The notes under the pieces were generated by a model, which was not told where the DNA came from, did not search any database, and was given only the letters and a program-made list of their open reading frames with translations. This document shows positions 55,556-64,000 of a DNA stretch of 64,000 bases, piece by piece (positions within the stretch are counted from its first letter, which is position 1; each line of letters begins with the position of its first letter). The stretch is from the NCBI GenBank assembly GCA_037127315.1, contig JBBBDQ010001122.1, positions 4,282,501 to 4,346,500 on the forward strand. The letters run 5' to 3'. Source of the stretch: Ascarosepion bandense. Lineage: Eukaryota > Mollusca > Cephalopoda > Sepiida > Sepiidae. A program made the position numbers and the translations under genes.

Positions 55556-56036
55556 TTGGGTAAAACAAAGAAAAGAGTGCTGGATTGCTATGTGATGTCA
55601 GTTCTTCAATACGGCAGTGAATGCTGGACAATATCTTCGAAAATAAGGACAAAATTGGAAGCAACGGAAATGTGGTTCTACAGAAGGATGTTGTGGATAT
55701 CGTGGACTGAGCATGCAAGCAATGATGAGGTGTTGGAAAGAATGGCAACAAAAAAGAAATTAATACTGAGCATCAGGAAGAGACAACTGAAGTTCCTGGG
55801 ACATGCAATGAGGAAAGAGGGCTTGGAGAACCTTATACTGACTGGCCAGATAGAAGGAAAAAGAGACAGAGGAAGGCAGCTGATAACATATTTGCAGGGC
55901 CTGATCAGATGGATGACGGAACGGGGGTTGCGAGGTGTAACAGGAGCAAACATAATAAGAGCCACAAGGGATAGGGAGACGTGGAGAACCATGATCGCCT
56001 ACCTCCTGAAGGGACAGGGAACATAGAAGAAGAAAG
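55556..56036 (+). mobile_element. LINE-A copy with intact 3' frame
   Basis: A single frame without stops (55544-56026) encodes KKRVLDCYVMSVLQYGSECW, FYRRMLWISWTEHASNDEVL, RKRQLKFLGHAMRKEGLENL, then GRQLITYLQGLIRWMTERGL and RTMIAYLLKGQGT. It ends in acatagaagaagaaag. It is the best-preserved C-terminus of the family here, but it lacks the catalytic half. Confidence 0.92.
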
Positions 56037-56271
56037 TTCAATTTGGGATTAGGTAAAATTCAGCGTGTCACAGTAGGATTCGGGATCACTCACATATGAA
56101 CCCGGTTGTAAGATTCAAATCCTTTGCTCTGAGGGTGACAGACAGGTAGAACTCTACCTAAGAACGCACTATTTTCATAAATAAACTTAACATCCTGCTC
56201 AAAGGAGCTAGAAGACTATTGACTAATTCAAGCGGACGTGTTTCTTTTGACGCTGGTATTACCATATCAGT
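56037..56271. other. Unassigned sequence
   Basis: Nothing recognised. Confidence 0.5.
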
Positions 56272-56322
56272 CAGCCAGTTAATTACCGTACGTGATGCGC
56301 GCTTGGGCGATCATGTCTCTAA
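56272..56322 (-). mobile_element. SINE-S 3' end fragment
   Basis: cagccagttaattaccgtac, then gcgcttgggcgatcatgtct. Only about 50 bp. Confidence 0.75.
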
Positions 56323-56651
56323 CGTGTGCTTTTGATCAGAATTGTGTGCTTAAACTAGCCCTGTGAATGAAAATATTAATATCCGTTTCTTTATTAGGAA
56401 ATATTCGACATTAATTGACCCAGCAACTTTCTTTATGGTTCTGAATCCAAAGCTGTCAGAGCTAGAGAGCTCTGTTTGCCTTACTACTTCTAGCCTAACA
56501 TGAAGAATAATCGGATATAAGAGACCTTGATATAAGAGAAATCCGGATATAAGAGAATTGTTATCCGGTCTTATATCAGGGTTACACTGTAGTTTTATTA
56601 CTGCGAAACTTAAAGCAACAGACAGGGGTTGAACTTAGTAATTTATTTTTT
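56323..56651. other. Unassigned sequence
   Basis: Near 56510-56575 the word ggatataagaga is repeated in direct and inverted form. No gene was recognised. Confidence 0.45.
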
Positions 56652-56890
56652 AATCATATGACCCCGAGCAAGGCGGTAACGCCACTGATGTGCAGGGGGC
56701 TACGTAAGAGTGAAAAGATTGGAAAAGAGAAAGCCGGAAACCACATCCTAAACAGGAAATAATGGATGAGCCTCTTCACCTCTTCAATAGACGTGGGTGG
56801 AGTGTGAACCGGATGATAGTTTAGTCTATCTACTCCAATTGAAAAAATATAAAAAAAGAAAAGAATGAACAGATTGGAAAAGAGAAATAT
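56652..56890 (-). mobile_element. LINE-B 3' UTR copy (variant type)
   Basis: The terminal motif gaccccgagcaaggcggtaa at the left is followed by the UTR variant also found at 15953-16245 (gattggaaaagagaaagccg, gacgtgggtggagtgtgaac). There is no coding part. It links the 15953 pieces to LINE-B. Confidence 0.75.
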
Positions 56891-57439
56891 TAGACATATT
56901 TGTTTATCGTTTTGATAAATTAAATTTATTTTGATAAACTTATTTTGATGAATATATTTCTGATAAATTCTCCGAACTGTAAGTCTCCCGCGTTACCTCG
57001 AAATCCTTTTAATCTATGCTGTCTGAGAAAAATTGTTGATATCACCAAATCTGAAAATTGCTTCAGGAGATACTACGCAAGTCCGCATTCTCGGCCGTCA
57101 ACCCCCGGGACTCGCTTTCACCGTCCCTGTCTGCCATGTCACAGATCAAATCCTGTTAGCTTTAGGGTATTATGTCATCGTATATATTTAAACTTGTTGG
57201 TTGAGTAGTGTGTTGAAATATCATTATGACTGTATATATTTTATTTTCTCTCCAAAGAATGTGTAAGGTCTTAAATTCCGTTTTATCGGTCACGTTATCC
57301 CCTCCCTTCTCTTGTGGCTTTCAAAAATCCATGTTAATTCCTTCAGATGTTCCCGCCTTGCCAGAGATACGGTTTTAAGTGGTTCTTAAAGAAAATTCCA
57401 GAATGTGATTGGATCATTTTTCATATTGACCGGGCACTT
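56891..57439. other. Unassigned sequence
   Basis: A short (TTTTGATAAA) duplication lies near 56910-56960. The rest is unremarkable. Confidence 0.5.
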
Positions 57440-58160
57440 AGATAGAAAGAATGAAATGTAGATAGATAGAAAGAATAAAAGAAAGAAAGAAAGAAATATA
57501 GATAGAAGAGAATGAAAGAAAGAAATACAGATAGAAGAGAAGGAAAGAAATACAGATAGAAGAGAAGGAAAGAAATACAGATAGAAGAGAAGGAAAGAAA
57601 TACAGATAGAAGAGAAGGAAAGAAATATAGATAGAAGAGAAGGAAAGAAAGAAATACAGATAGAAGGAAAGAAAGAAATATAGATAGAAGAGAAGGAAAG
57701 AAAGAAATACAGATAGAAGGAAAGAAAGAAATATAGATAGAAGAGAAGGAAAGAAAGAAATACAGATAGAAGGAAAGAAAGAAATACAGATAGAAGAGAA
57801 TGAAAGAAAGAAATACAGATAGAAGTGAAGGAAAGAAAGAAATACAGATAGAAGAGAAGGAAAGCAATATAGATAGAAGAGAAGGAAAGCAATACAGATA
57901 GAAGAGAAGGAAAGAAATAAAGATAGAAGAAAATAAATACAGATAGAAGAGAAGGAAAGAAATATTGATTGAAAGAAAGAAATGAAGAAATGTCGACAGA
58001 CAGAAATGTAGATAGAAAGAAAGAAGGTAAATGGAAGAAAATAAAGGAAAGAAATAAAGAACAGAAAGGAACGAAAAGACAAAAGAAGAAAACAAAAAAA
58101 TAAAGCAAACTGAATAGAAAGAAAGAAAAGAGAATAAAAGGCGAGAGTGGAACAAGGGAA
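57440..58160. repeat. GA-rich minisatellite, 25/29-bp units
   Basis: Units of gaaagaaatacagatagaag plus agaag (25 bp), with 29-bp variants holding an extra gaaa, run from about 57440 to 57970, then degrade into GAAA-rich sequence. Three overlapping minus-strand open frames of 256-324 codons (Phe/Leu/Ser/Tyr) are composition artefacts. Confidence 0.92.
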
Positions 58161-58564
58161 GAAAAGAAAAGATGGGAAAAGTGAAAGGTAGGGTCGACAA
58201 GCGAACAAAAGAAATAAAAACTAAGGATAGAATAGTGCAACAAAAGAAGGTAAGAATGCAAAAAATGAAAGGAAGGAAGGAAGGAAGGAAGGAAGAAAGA
58301 GTGGAAAGAAAAAATAAGTGAGTAGAGGGAGAAAAGGGAGGGGGGATAATAACAAAACAAAAAAAGGAAAAAATGAATTAAATCAAAAGAAAGTAACAGA
58401 AAAAAGTGATTAATGAAATAAAGAATAAAAAGATTGAATTAAAAGCAGAAAAAAGCACACCCTAAACCTAACATTAATTCACAAACTATTCTGGGGATTG
58501 AACTAATAATACAACGAACCCGCCTGTCTCAAAGAGCATCACTGGCCTATTTTGGGGGCATTTA

Positions 58565-58725
58565 AGTCAGTCAATGGCCATACGTGATAAACGCTTGGGT
58601 GATCATGTCTCGGAAAAGACATGAGTGACTGGGCTGAAAATTTTCCCGCAGTAGGTTGCCTATACATTCTGCGGTAGACTGGTTGCCAATCAAGTCTATG
58701 GAACCCAAACTGTTCTGCTATTAAA

Positions 58726-58728
<3 letters not shown>
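58565..58728 (-). mobile_element. SINE-S 3' half
   Basis: gtcagtcaatggccatacgt through ttgccaatcaagtctatgga. The head half is replaced by a (TA)n run that starts at 58729. Confidence 0.85.

Positions 58729-58763
<35 letters not shown>
58729..58763. repeat. (TA)n microsatellite
   Basis: TA run at the broken end of a SINE-S. Confidence 0.95.
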
Positions 58764-58766
<3 letters not shown>

Positions 58767-58809
58767 CACTTATGTTTCAGAATAGATAATACATGACATG
58801 ATGATTTTC

Positions 58810-59150
58810 TAAATATAGCTTAGATGTGCCACAAGGCCGAAAATATAGGGCACCTAGTGAGGTTCAAACTCACTATTCAGTCGTAATTGTCCTTTAGTCA
58901 ATCAGAAGTGCCACGCGTGATATATGCTTGTGTGATCATGTCTCGAAAGAGACATGACTGACTGGGTAGAAGATTATCCCACTGTAGCTTGCCATTACTT
59001 TCTGCGTTAGACTTGTTGCCAGCCAAGGCTATAGAACCCAACCTGTCCTGTTATTTAATCCATAACTGGAGGTAAGAGATGGATTAATACATTTCCCAAG
59101 GGTATTTGCTCGTTCTGTGCCAATATTCACTGCAGCGTGCCGCACATTCA
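58810..59150 (-). mobile_element. Composite SINE-T tail plus SINE-S
   Basis: 58810-58895 is the SINE-T 3' part on the minus strand (ctaagctatatttagaaa end, gtgagtttgaacctcac T arm). From 58896 to about 59150 is a SINE-S whose body is complete but whose head is partly deleted (cgttctgtgccaatattcac). The junction equals that at 19485. Confidence 0.75.
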
Positions 59151-59284
59151 AAGGGTACATGCCAAAATGTCGTATCTATAATAATATTTATAAGAATGAA
59201 AGATAAGAACAATATTTCGAGCATCTCGAAGGATCATATTCTAATTCTGCCTGTTCTTTTGCTGCTTAGTTAGTACAGGCTGCT

Positions 59285-59540
59285 ATTCTTCTTCTTCTTC
59301 TTCTTCTTCTTCTTCTTCTTCTTCTATGTGCTCTGTTATTTCAGGACGTGGGCGATCATGGCCTTCTACATCTCCCTTTCCCTAGTGGCTCTTAGCACGC
59401 TTTCTCCTGTTACCCCACCCAAACCCGGCTCTATCATCCACTTGCTCAAGCCCATCAAGAATGCTACGCGTTACTTCCCCTGTCTCCTTTTCCTTCTACC
59501 TGACTTGTGAGTATCAGATTCTCCAAGCCTTTCTTCCTCA
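59285..59540 (-). mobile_element. LINE-A copy, 3' part
   Basis: It begins at the left with a long (TTC)n, which is the element's (GAA)n tail, about 39 bp and the longest here. Minus-strand coding words follow back to the RKEGLENLI segment at cctcatt, where the SINE-S insertion begins. Confidence 0.88.
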
Positions 59541-59825
59541 TTCAGTCAGTTAAGTGCCATACGTGAAACACGCTTTGGTGATCATGTCTCGAAAGAGACA
59601 TAACTGACTGGGCAGAAGATTATCCCGCAGTAGGTTGCCATGCTTTCTGCGGTAGACTGGTTGCCAGCCAAGGCTATAGAACCCAATCCGTCGTATTATT
59701 TAACCCATAACTGGATGGAAGAGCCGGATTAATGCCTTTCCCAAGGGTATTTGCACATAAGTGAATGCAATGAATTCAACTAGAATTCGAACTCGGCTCC
59801 CCGATTTCTCGTTCCGAGCGGATCA
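59541..59825 (-). mobile_element. SINE-S nested in LINE-A
   Basis: A near-full SINE-S whose left junction follows cctcatt and whose right junction precedes tcattacatatcccag, where the LINE-A sequence resumes. The pentamer tcatt is shared by both junctions. The insertion post-dates the LINE-A copy. Confidence 0.9.
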
Positions 59826-60010
59826 TTACATATCCCAGAAACTTCAGCTGCCAATTCACCTTCGGATCTCAGTGTCGAACTTTCCGTCTTCTGTTAGAAC
59901 AGGTACCATGTATTTAAATTTCTTTGCTTGATTTTAGTATCTGCCCACCTGTAATTGAGATTTTGGGATCCACTTTTTACTGATGACAATGTATTCAGTT
60001 TTCTTGGAGT
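59826..60010 (-). mobile_element. LINE-A copy, 5' part
   Basis: After the SINE, LINE-A resumes (agaaacttcagctg), then jumps by deletion to the IRRRIG segment (aattcaccttcggatctcag) and continues to DTKIKQ-like, GIPKS-like and the TECMVISKK segment (cactttttactgatgacaat). It reaches further 5' than most copies. Confidence 0.8.
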
Positions 60011-60591
60011 TTATATGTAGTCCTTTCCGCGATTACCTCAGATAAAACAATGACTATTTCTGTTTGTGAAGAGAGACCTGTAGTAGCTTGCCTGCCCCTC
60101 TGCCCACAAAACAGAAAAGCTGTATCAAAGGTTTGATCTTAAGGAAAGATGGAGACGATAATATCCTCAGGTGTTAAAATTCTGCTTCAGCTTCAGTTAC
60201 AGATGAAAGCTTGTCAATTTTAAATCTGTTCATTTATGCCCTCTTATTTTTTTTAAATAACGACCTGCATTTATACATATAATTATCGTAATTTTTTTAG
60301 TTAAGTTATAATCAAGTCAAATATTGAACTATACCAAAGATGAATTTTATTATCGTAGAACACACAAGGAGCTCATTGAATCATTAACATAAGAATCTTG
60401 ATTCATCAGAAAATTCAAACAGCATTTCCATTGATAATTCCTCATCTAAAAAGTAAAAAAAAAAAAAATAACATAAGAAGATGGAAAGAACTGATTGACT
60501 TGTTTTTACAGTTTATAAACCTTTCACAGGGTAGTAATTGTTTAGTGATTCAGGATTTACTAATTATTTTATAGCTTGCGGGAGAGATGGA
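60011..60591. other. Unassigned AT-rich sequence
   Basis: No gene was recognised. Short A run at 60455-60468. Confidence 0.5.
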
Positions 60592-60712
60592 TTTATAACT
60601 TTTCAAAACTATTTGAACGTAAGTGAATATAACGAACCCAACTGGAATTGGAACTCGGATCTCCGATTTCCAATTTCAAGCCGTTATCTATTACACCAAC
60701 CAAACACTTAAG
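60592..60712 (-). mobile_element. SINE-S head fragment, diverged
   Basis: The minus strand shows gtgtaatagataacggctt as A box and gagttccaattcc as B box, then body to gataaatcc-like words. Only the 5' 120 bp of the element. Confidence 0.65.
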
Positions 60713-60839
60713 CTTATAGCACTTGTTATTTCCAAATAGAAAGAATGAGAAAATATAAATGAAGGCAAGAGAAAGAAATGATAATATAACAATGGGGAGT
60801 GAGTAAATATCAGAAGTTAAAGAAAGAAAAAATAAAGAA

Positions 60840-61850
60840 TAAATTGAATAAGAAAATAAGAAAAAATAATGAATGAATTGAAAAAGAAAAAACAAGGAAT
60901 AAATTGAAAAAGAAAAAACAAGGAATAAATTGAAAAAGAAAAAACAAGGAATAATTGAAAAAGAAAAAAACAAGGAATATTGAAAAAGAAAAAAACAAGG
61001 AATACATTGAAAAAGAAAAAAACAAGGAATACATTGAAGAAAAAACAAGGATTAAAAAACAAATTGAAAAAGAAGAAAAAACAAGGAATACATTGAAGAA
61101 GAAAAAACAAGGAATACATTGAAAAAGAAAAAACAAAAAGGAATACATTGAAAAAGAAAAAACAAGGAATACATTGAAAAAGAAAAAACAAGGAATACAT
61201 TGAAAAAGAAAAAACAAGGAATACATTGAAAAAGAAAAAACAAGGAATACATTGAAAAAGAAAAAACAAGGAATACATTGAAAAAGAAAAAACAAGGAAT
61301 ATATTGAAAAAGAAAAAACAAGGAATATATTGAAAAAGAAAAAACAAGGAATAAATTGAAAAAGAAAAAACAAGGAATAAATTGAAAAAGAAAAAACAAG
61401 GAATACATTGAAAAAGAAAAACAATGAATACATTGAAAGAAAAAACAAGGAATACATTGAAAGACAAAAAAACAAGGAATACATTGAAAGACAAAAAAAA
61501 CAAGGAATACATTGAAAGAAAAAAAAACAAGGAATACATTGAAAGAAAAAAAACAAGGAATACATTGAAAAAGAAAAAAACAAGGAATACATTGAAAAAG
61601 AAAAAAACAAGGAATACATTGAAAAAGAAAAAAACAAGGAATAAATTGAAAAAGAAAAAAACAAGGAATACATTGAAAAAGAAAAAAACAAGGAATACAT
61701 TGAAAAAGAAAAAAACAAGGAATACATTGAAAAAGAAAAAAACAAGGAATACATTGAAAAAGAAAAAAACAAGGAATACATTGAAAAAGAAAAAAACAAG
61801 GAATAAATTGAAAAAGAAAAAACAAGGAATACATTGAATAAGAAAAAAAG
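60840..61850. repeat. A-rich 26/27-bp minisatellite
   Basis: About 38 units of aaggaatacattgaaaaaga plus aaaaac. Units are mostly 26 bp left of about 61420 and 27 bp in 61560-61830, through one extra A. In the 27-bp zone the minus strand gives a nine-residue SMYSLFFSF repeat and the plus strand a KKKKTRNTL repeat. Open frames of up to 358 codons result from the period and composition. I do not call a gene. Confidence 0.93.
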
Positions 61851-62359
61851 AAAAAACAAAGAACCGACGACATTTTAAAAAAGGAGAAAACATCTATAAA
61901 TATAAGAAAGAAAGATTTATATAAAAAAATGAAATAGAAAGACAAGCAATAAAGAAAGAACTGATACATATAAGAAAAGACTAAGACAAAAGCAGAATAT
62001 GAAAAACAAGAAAAATAATGCAAACGAACAAAGGAAATGAAAGTAAAAAATCTACAAAATGGAAAAAAGAAAGAAAAATGAAACGAAAAATGCAAAATCC
62101 GATGGGGGGTGGGGACTGGCGATCGTGAAAGTTAATAGAAAGAGCAGAAATAAAAATTACATCTCGTTCATGTTTTATTGCAAAGTTTCTGAATGACAAA
62201 TATGTCGAGCAATTGAAGCATTGAATAGGTTATAAACGGTGGCTCCATTCTCTGATATTTGTCTGTTTGGGTTTATTTTCTCTAATTTTCCGCCATTCCC
62301 GTGTCGAAATCCAGTTGAGCGGCTGTTTTGCTTTTCACCCAATTCAATACACGGAGAGG

Positions 62360-62363
<4 letters not shown>
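61851..62363. other. Unassigned sequence
   Basis: A-rich, then ordinary. No gene was recognised. Confidence 0.5.

Positions 62364-62406
<43 letters not shown>
62364..62406. repeat. (CT)n microsatellite
   Basis: CT run of about 43 bp. Confidence 0.95.
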
Positions 62407-62409
<3 letters not shown>

Positions 62410-62421
62410 GTGACACAACAT

Positions 62422-62606
62422 ATATATCAGTTAAGTACCTTAGGCGATCATGTCTCGAAAGTGACATAAATAAATAACTGGGCAGAAGATTTTTCCCGCA
62501 GTTGGTTGCCATTATTTTCTGCGTAAGTGAATTCATGGAATTCGGACTCGTTTCTCCGATTTTTCGTTCTGAGCCAATATCCACTGCATACAATGCACAT
62601 CCGTAT
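62422..62606 (-). mobile_element. SINE-S with internal deletion
   Basis: The 3' part (cagttaagtacc, gcgatcatgtctcgaaagtg) is followed directly, after attattttctgcg, by taagtgaattcatggaattc and the head. About 120 bp of the body are deleted. Confidence 0.82.
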
Positions 62607-62941
62607 ACCATTTATCAAGAAATGCTATAAATCAACAATATAAAGGTCTTAGCCATTTGCTCTAAACAAAAGAAGTTGGAAGAGCAAGTTTACTGTTTCT
62701 TCCACTTCCCTCAATCCTCCAAAGATCTATATATGAAGTAGCCTGAATAATCATAGTGAGACGTGAAAATGACAGCTCCTATACAACTTTGATCATATGT
62801 TCCCATTGTCATATTTAAATATCATCGCAAAAAGATATAACACGCTTGCTTTATCGTAAAAAAAATATAACACCTTTACATTGGTAAGTTTGTTTTCATC
62901 TTATAACGATAATATTTACCATTATTACTTATTATCTACAG
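62607..62941. other. Unassigned sequence
   Basis: AT-rich. It holds a donor-like gtaagtttg at 62884, but the sequence upstream of it does not look coding. Confidence 0.45.
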
Positions 62942-63063
62942 GTAGATTTCGTGGTAAATTTCAACCTGTAATTCATTTATGCTCAAAGAAATTATATGAA
63001 AGTATCTCGGATTTCGTTGAATCTTCCATTGATACTGATACTGTAATTAATGGCTTTTTTTAA
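62942..63063 (+). CDS. Candidate terminal exon
   Basis: An acceptor-like attacttattatctacag precedes it. The frame then reads RFRGKFQPVIHLCSKKLYES, ISDFVESSIDTDTVINGFF and a stop. Amino-acid use is balanced, unlike the repeat-derived frames. Nothing in it was recognised as a known domain. A polyadenylation signal is not obvious within 150 bp, and no matching upstream exon is visible in the window. Confidence 0.25.
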
Positions 63064-63186
63064 TTTCTGCAATGACGTAATTTTCTCTCAGAAACGCCTA
63101 TACGTCAGTATTCATCATTAACCCCTACGCTAAAAATAGGTTTAAGTTAAGGGATAATACGTGAACCGGTGTATTCGACGTGATAT

Positions 63187-63306
63187 GCCTACGGCATATA
63201 AGTCGAATACTTAACATCGGTTCCCGTTCGATCACCGAAGTTAAGCAACGTGAGCCTGGTCAGTTCCTAGATGGGTGACCGCTTTGGTATACCAGGCGCT
63301 GTAAGC
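63187..63306 (+). rRNA. 5S rRNA-like gene or pseudogene
   Basis: 120 nt with the 5S landmarks in order: gcctacggc at the 5' end, cgatcaccgaagttaagcaa (box A region), gcctggtcagt, gatgggtgaccgc (intermediate element and box C) and ataccaggcgctgtaagc at the 3' end, which can pair with the start. The region 63196-63215 departs from the usual sequence and is part of a hairpin with upstream DNA. No T run follows as a pol III terminator, and a SINE-S begins 15 bp later, so a pseudogene is likely. Confidence 0.85.
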
Positions 63307-63319
63307 GTTTAGTGACGGA

Positions 63320-63480
63320 TGTGCGTTGTGGTGCAGTGGATGACAGCTTGGAAAGAGAAATCGGTGAGCCGAGTTCAAATTCCTGTTGAGTACCTGCATT
63401 CACTTAAGCAATGGTACCCTTGGGAAAGGTATTAATCCTTCACTTCCCTCCAGTTATGGGTTATATAACAGGATGGGGCC
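63320..63480 (+). mobile_element. SINE-S copy, 3'-truncated, next to 5S
   Basis: gtgcgttgtggtgcagtgga head, B box gagttcaaattcc, body to ggttatataacaggat, then unrelated sequence. It lies just downstream of the 5S-like sequence in the same orientation. Confidence 0.85.
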
Positions 63481-63705
63481 TGGAGGCAACCCATCTAGTG
63501 TTGGTGTCACAATAAAGACACTCCTGGTAGCCCTGGCGAAGCATCAAGTACTCAGCTATTTGACAAGATTATGAATTTTGCTATAAACTGCGCCAGGGTT
63601 CCAAATGCACACAGAATACTGGAGGGGTGTAGTGAGTTCTATCTCGGCTAAGGCCGCAGGACGTCGACGACGAAGGGATAAGAAGAAGAAGAAAAATGAA
63701 GATTT
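63481..63705 (+). mobile_element. Unassigned repeat end with GAA tail
   Basis: The segment ends in ggacgtcgacgacgaaggga and taagaagaagaagaaa, a tail like that of LINE-A but with different preceding sequence. It may be the 3' end of another LINE or SINE family using the same tail type. Confidence 0.4.
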
Positions 63706-63719
63706 TTTTTTTTGTTTAT

Positions 63720-64000
63720 AATCATATCGCCCCAAGCAAGGCATTTTACTGCCGCTGGTGCGCAGGGGGTTCCATAGGAGGGAAGTTATGAGAAAGAGGG
63801 ACATGTTATAAGGGGTGTCAGGAAGTGAGTAAGTGAAGGATGAGAATACTGCTGTGATGGGAATGGAGTGGACAGAGAAAGGAGCATGAGATAGAGAGAG
63901 AGTATACAAGTCAGTGTGATAGAAGATGACTATTGAATTCTTGGAGATTGTAGCTGTCGGGGAAGCAAGTAAACGGAAGAGAATTCCACAGGCGGGAAGT
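63720..64000 (-). mobile_element. LINE-B 3' end, cut by the window edge
   Basis: The terminal motif cgccccaagcaaggcatttt at the left, then UTR similar to 51422 onward, and at the right edge the start of the coding end (gaattccacaggcgggaagt). The copy continues beyond the window. Confidence 0.88.

Noticed and set aside
57386..58360. Three minus-strand frames of 256-324 codons with a Phe/Leu/Ser/Tyr repeat
   Set aside because: They are produced by the GA-rich 25/29-bp minisatellite. All three frames are open together, which is not expected of a gene.
60810..62095. Three overlapping minus-strand frames of 347-358 codons
   Set aside because: They encode the repeated SMYSLFFSF-type unit in all three frames of an A-rich minisatellite. 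No unique protein sequence is present.

Overview
The window is gene-poor, repeat-rich animal nuclear DNA, most likely from a cephalopod mollusc and probably an octopus. The evidence is about twenty copies of a ~300-bp tRNA-derived SINE, Penelope-like and non-LTR retroelement relics, Tc1/mariner and Helitron-like relics, many (TA)n and (CA)n tracts, and no bacterial gene organisation. The species call is inference from repeat style; no species-specific gene was recognised. No complete protein-coding gene is visible. Most long open frames are artefacts of low-complexity arrays whose period is a multiple of three. Two short segments (8643-8722 and 62942-63063) look like possible exons, and a third (54793-54862) is weaker.

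Family names used below are mine. LINE-A is a non-LTR retrotransposon whose copies all start inside the reverse-transcriptase ORF and end in a (GAA)n-like tail; there are about ten copies. LINE-B is a second non-LTR family (jockey/CR1-like), ending in a ggggtgaaa motif plus an A-rich tail; there are about twelve copies or pieces. SINE-S is a ~300-bp tRNA-derived SINE. SINE-T is a ~148-bp tRNA-like unit with a tRNA-Gln-like D arm.

Layout. 0-5 kb: pyrimidine-rich minisatellites and a dispersed repeat. 5-8.4 kb: two inverted-repeat elements, a LINE-B piece and tandem SINE-S tails. 8.4-10.8 kb: a candidate exon, a LINE-A copy and two full SINE-S copies with target-site duplications. 11-12.4 kb: a Tc1-like relic whose left terminal repeat has become a 96-bp tandem array. 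14.1-14.6 kb: a head-to-tail trimer of SINE-T flanked by one target-site duplication. 15-19.6 kb: a mosaic of LINE-A, LINE-B and SINE pieces. 19.7-23.2 kb: Penelope-like relics (GIY-YIG endonuclease region), including an inverted pair, plus a Helitron-like element. 23.5-24.2 kb: two adjacent foldback elements, one carrying a tRNA-Leu-like sequence. 24.9-27.3 kb: a 35-bp minisatellite with an 840-bp higher-order repeat. 28-31 kb: LINE-B copies, one inside a 23-bp minisatellite. 31-37.5 kb: LINE-B, LINE-A, SINEs, a non-LTR RT fragment and a Penelope-like RT fragment. 38.6-43.3 kb: a second Helitron-like copy, a near-perfect ~150-bp inverted repeat and dispersed repeats. 43-48 kb: mostly unique DNA with a DDE transposase relic and a GC-richer unassigned patch. 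49-50.2 kb: two LINE-A copies tail to tail. 51-59 kb: LINE-B, SINEs and GA-rich arrays. 59.3-60 kb: a LINE-A copy split by a SINE-S. 60.8-61.9 kb: an A-rich 26/27-bp minisatellite. 63.2 kb: a 5S rRNA-like sequence beside a SINE-S.

There is no operon-like cooperation. The functional logic is that of parasitic elements: LINE copies supply truncated RT ORFs, and SINEs with internal pol III-type boxes probably use LINE machinery. Foldback and terminal-repeat elements accumulate around them. All protein calls rest on motif recognition by eye; no database search was possible.
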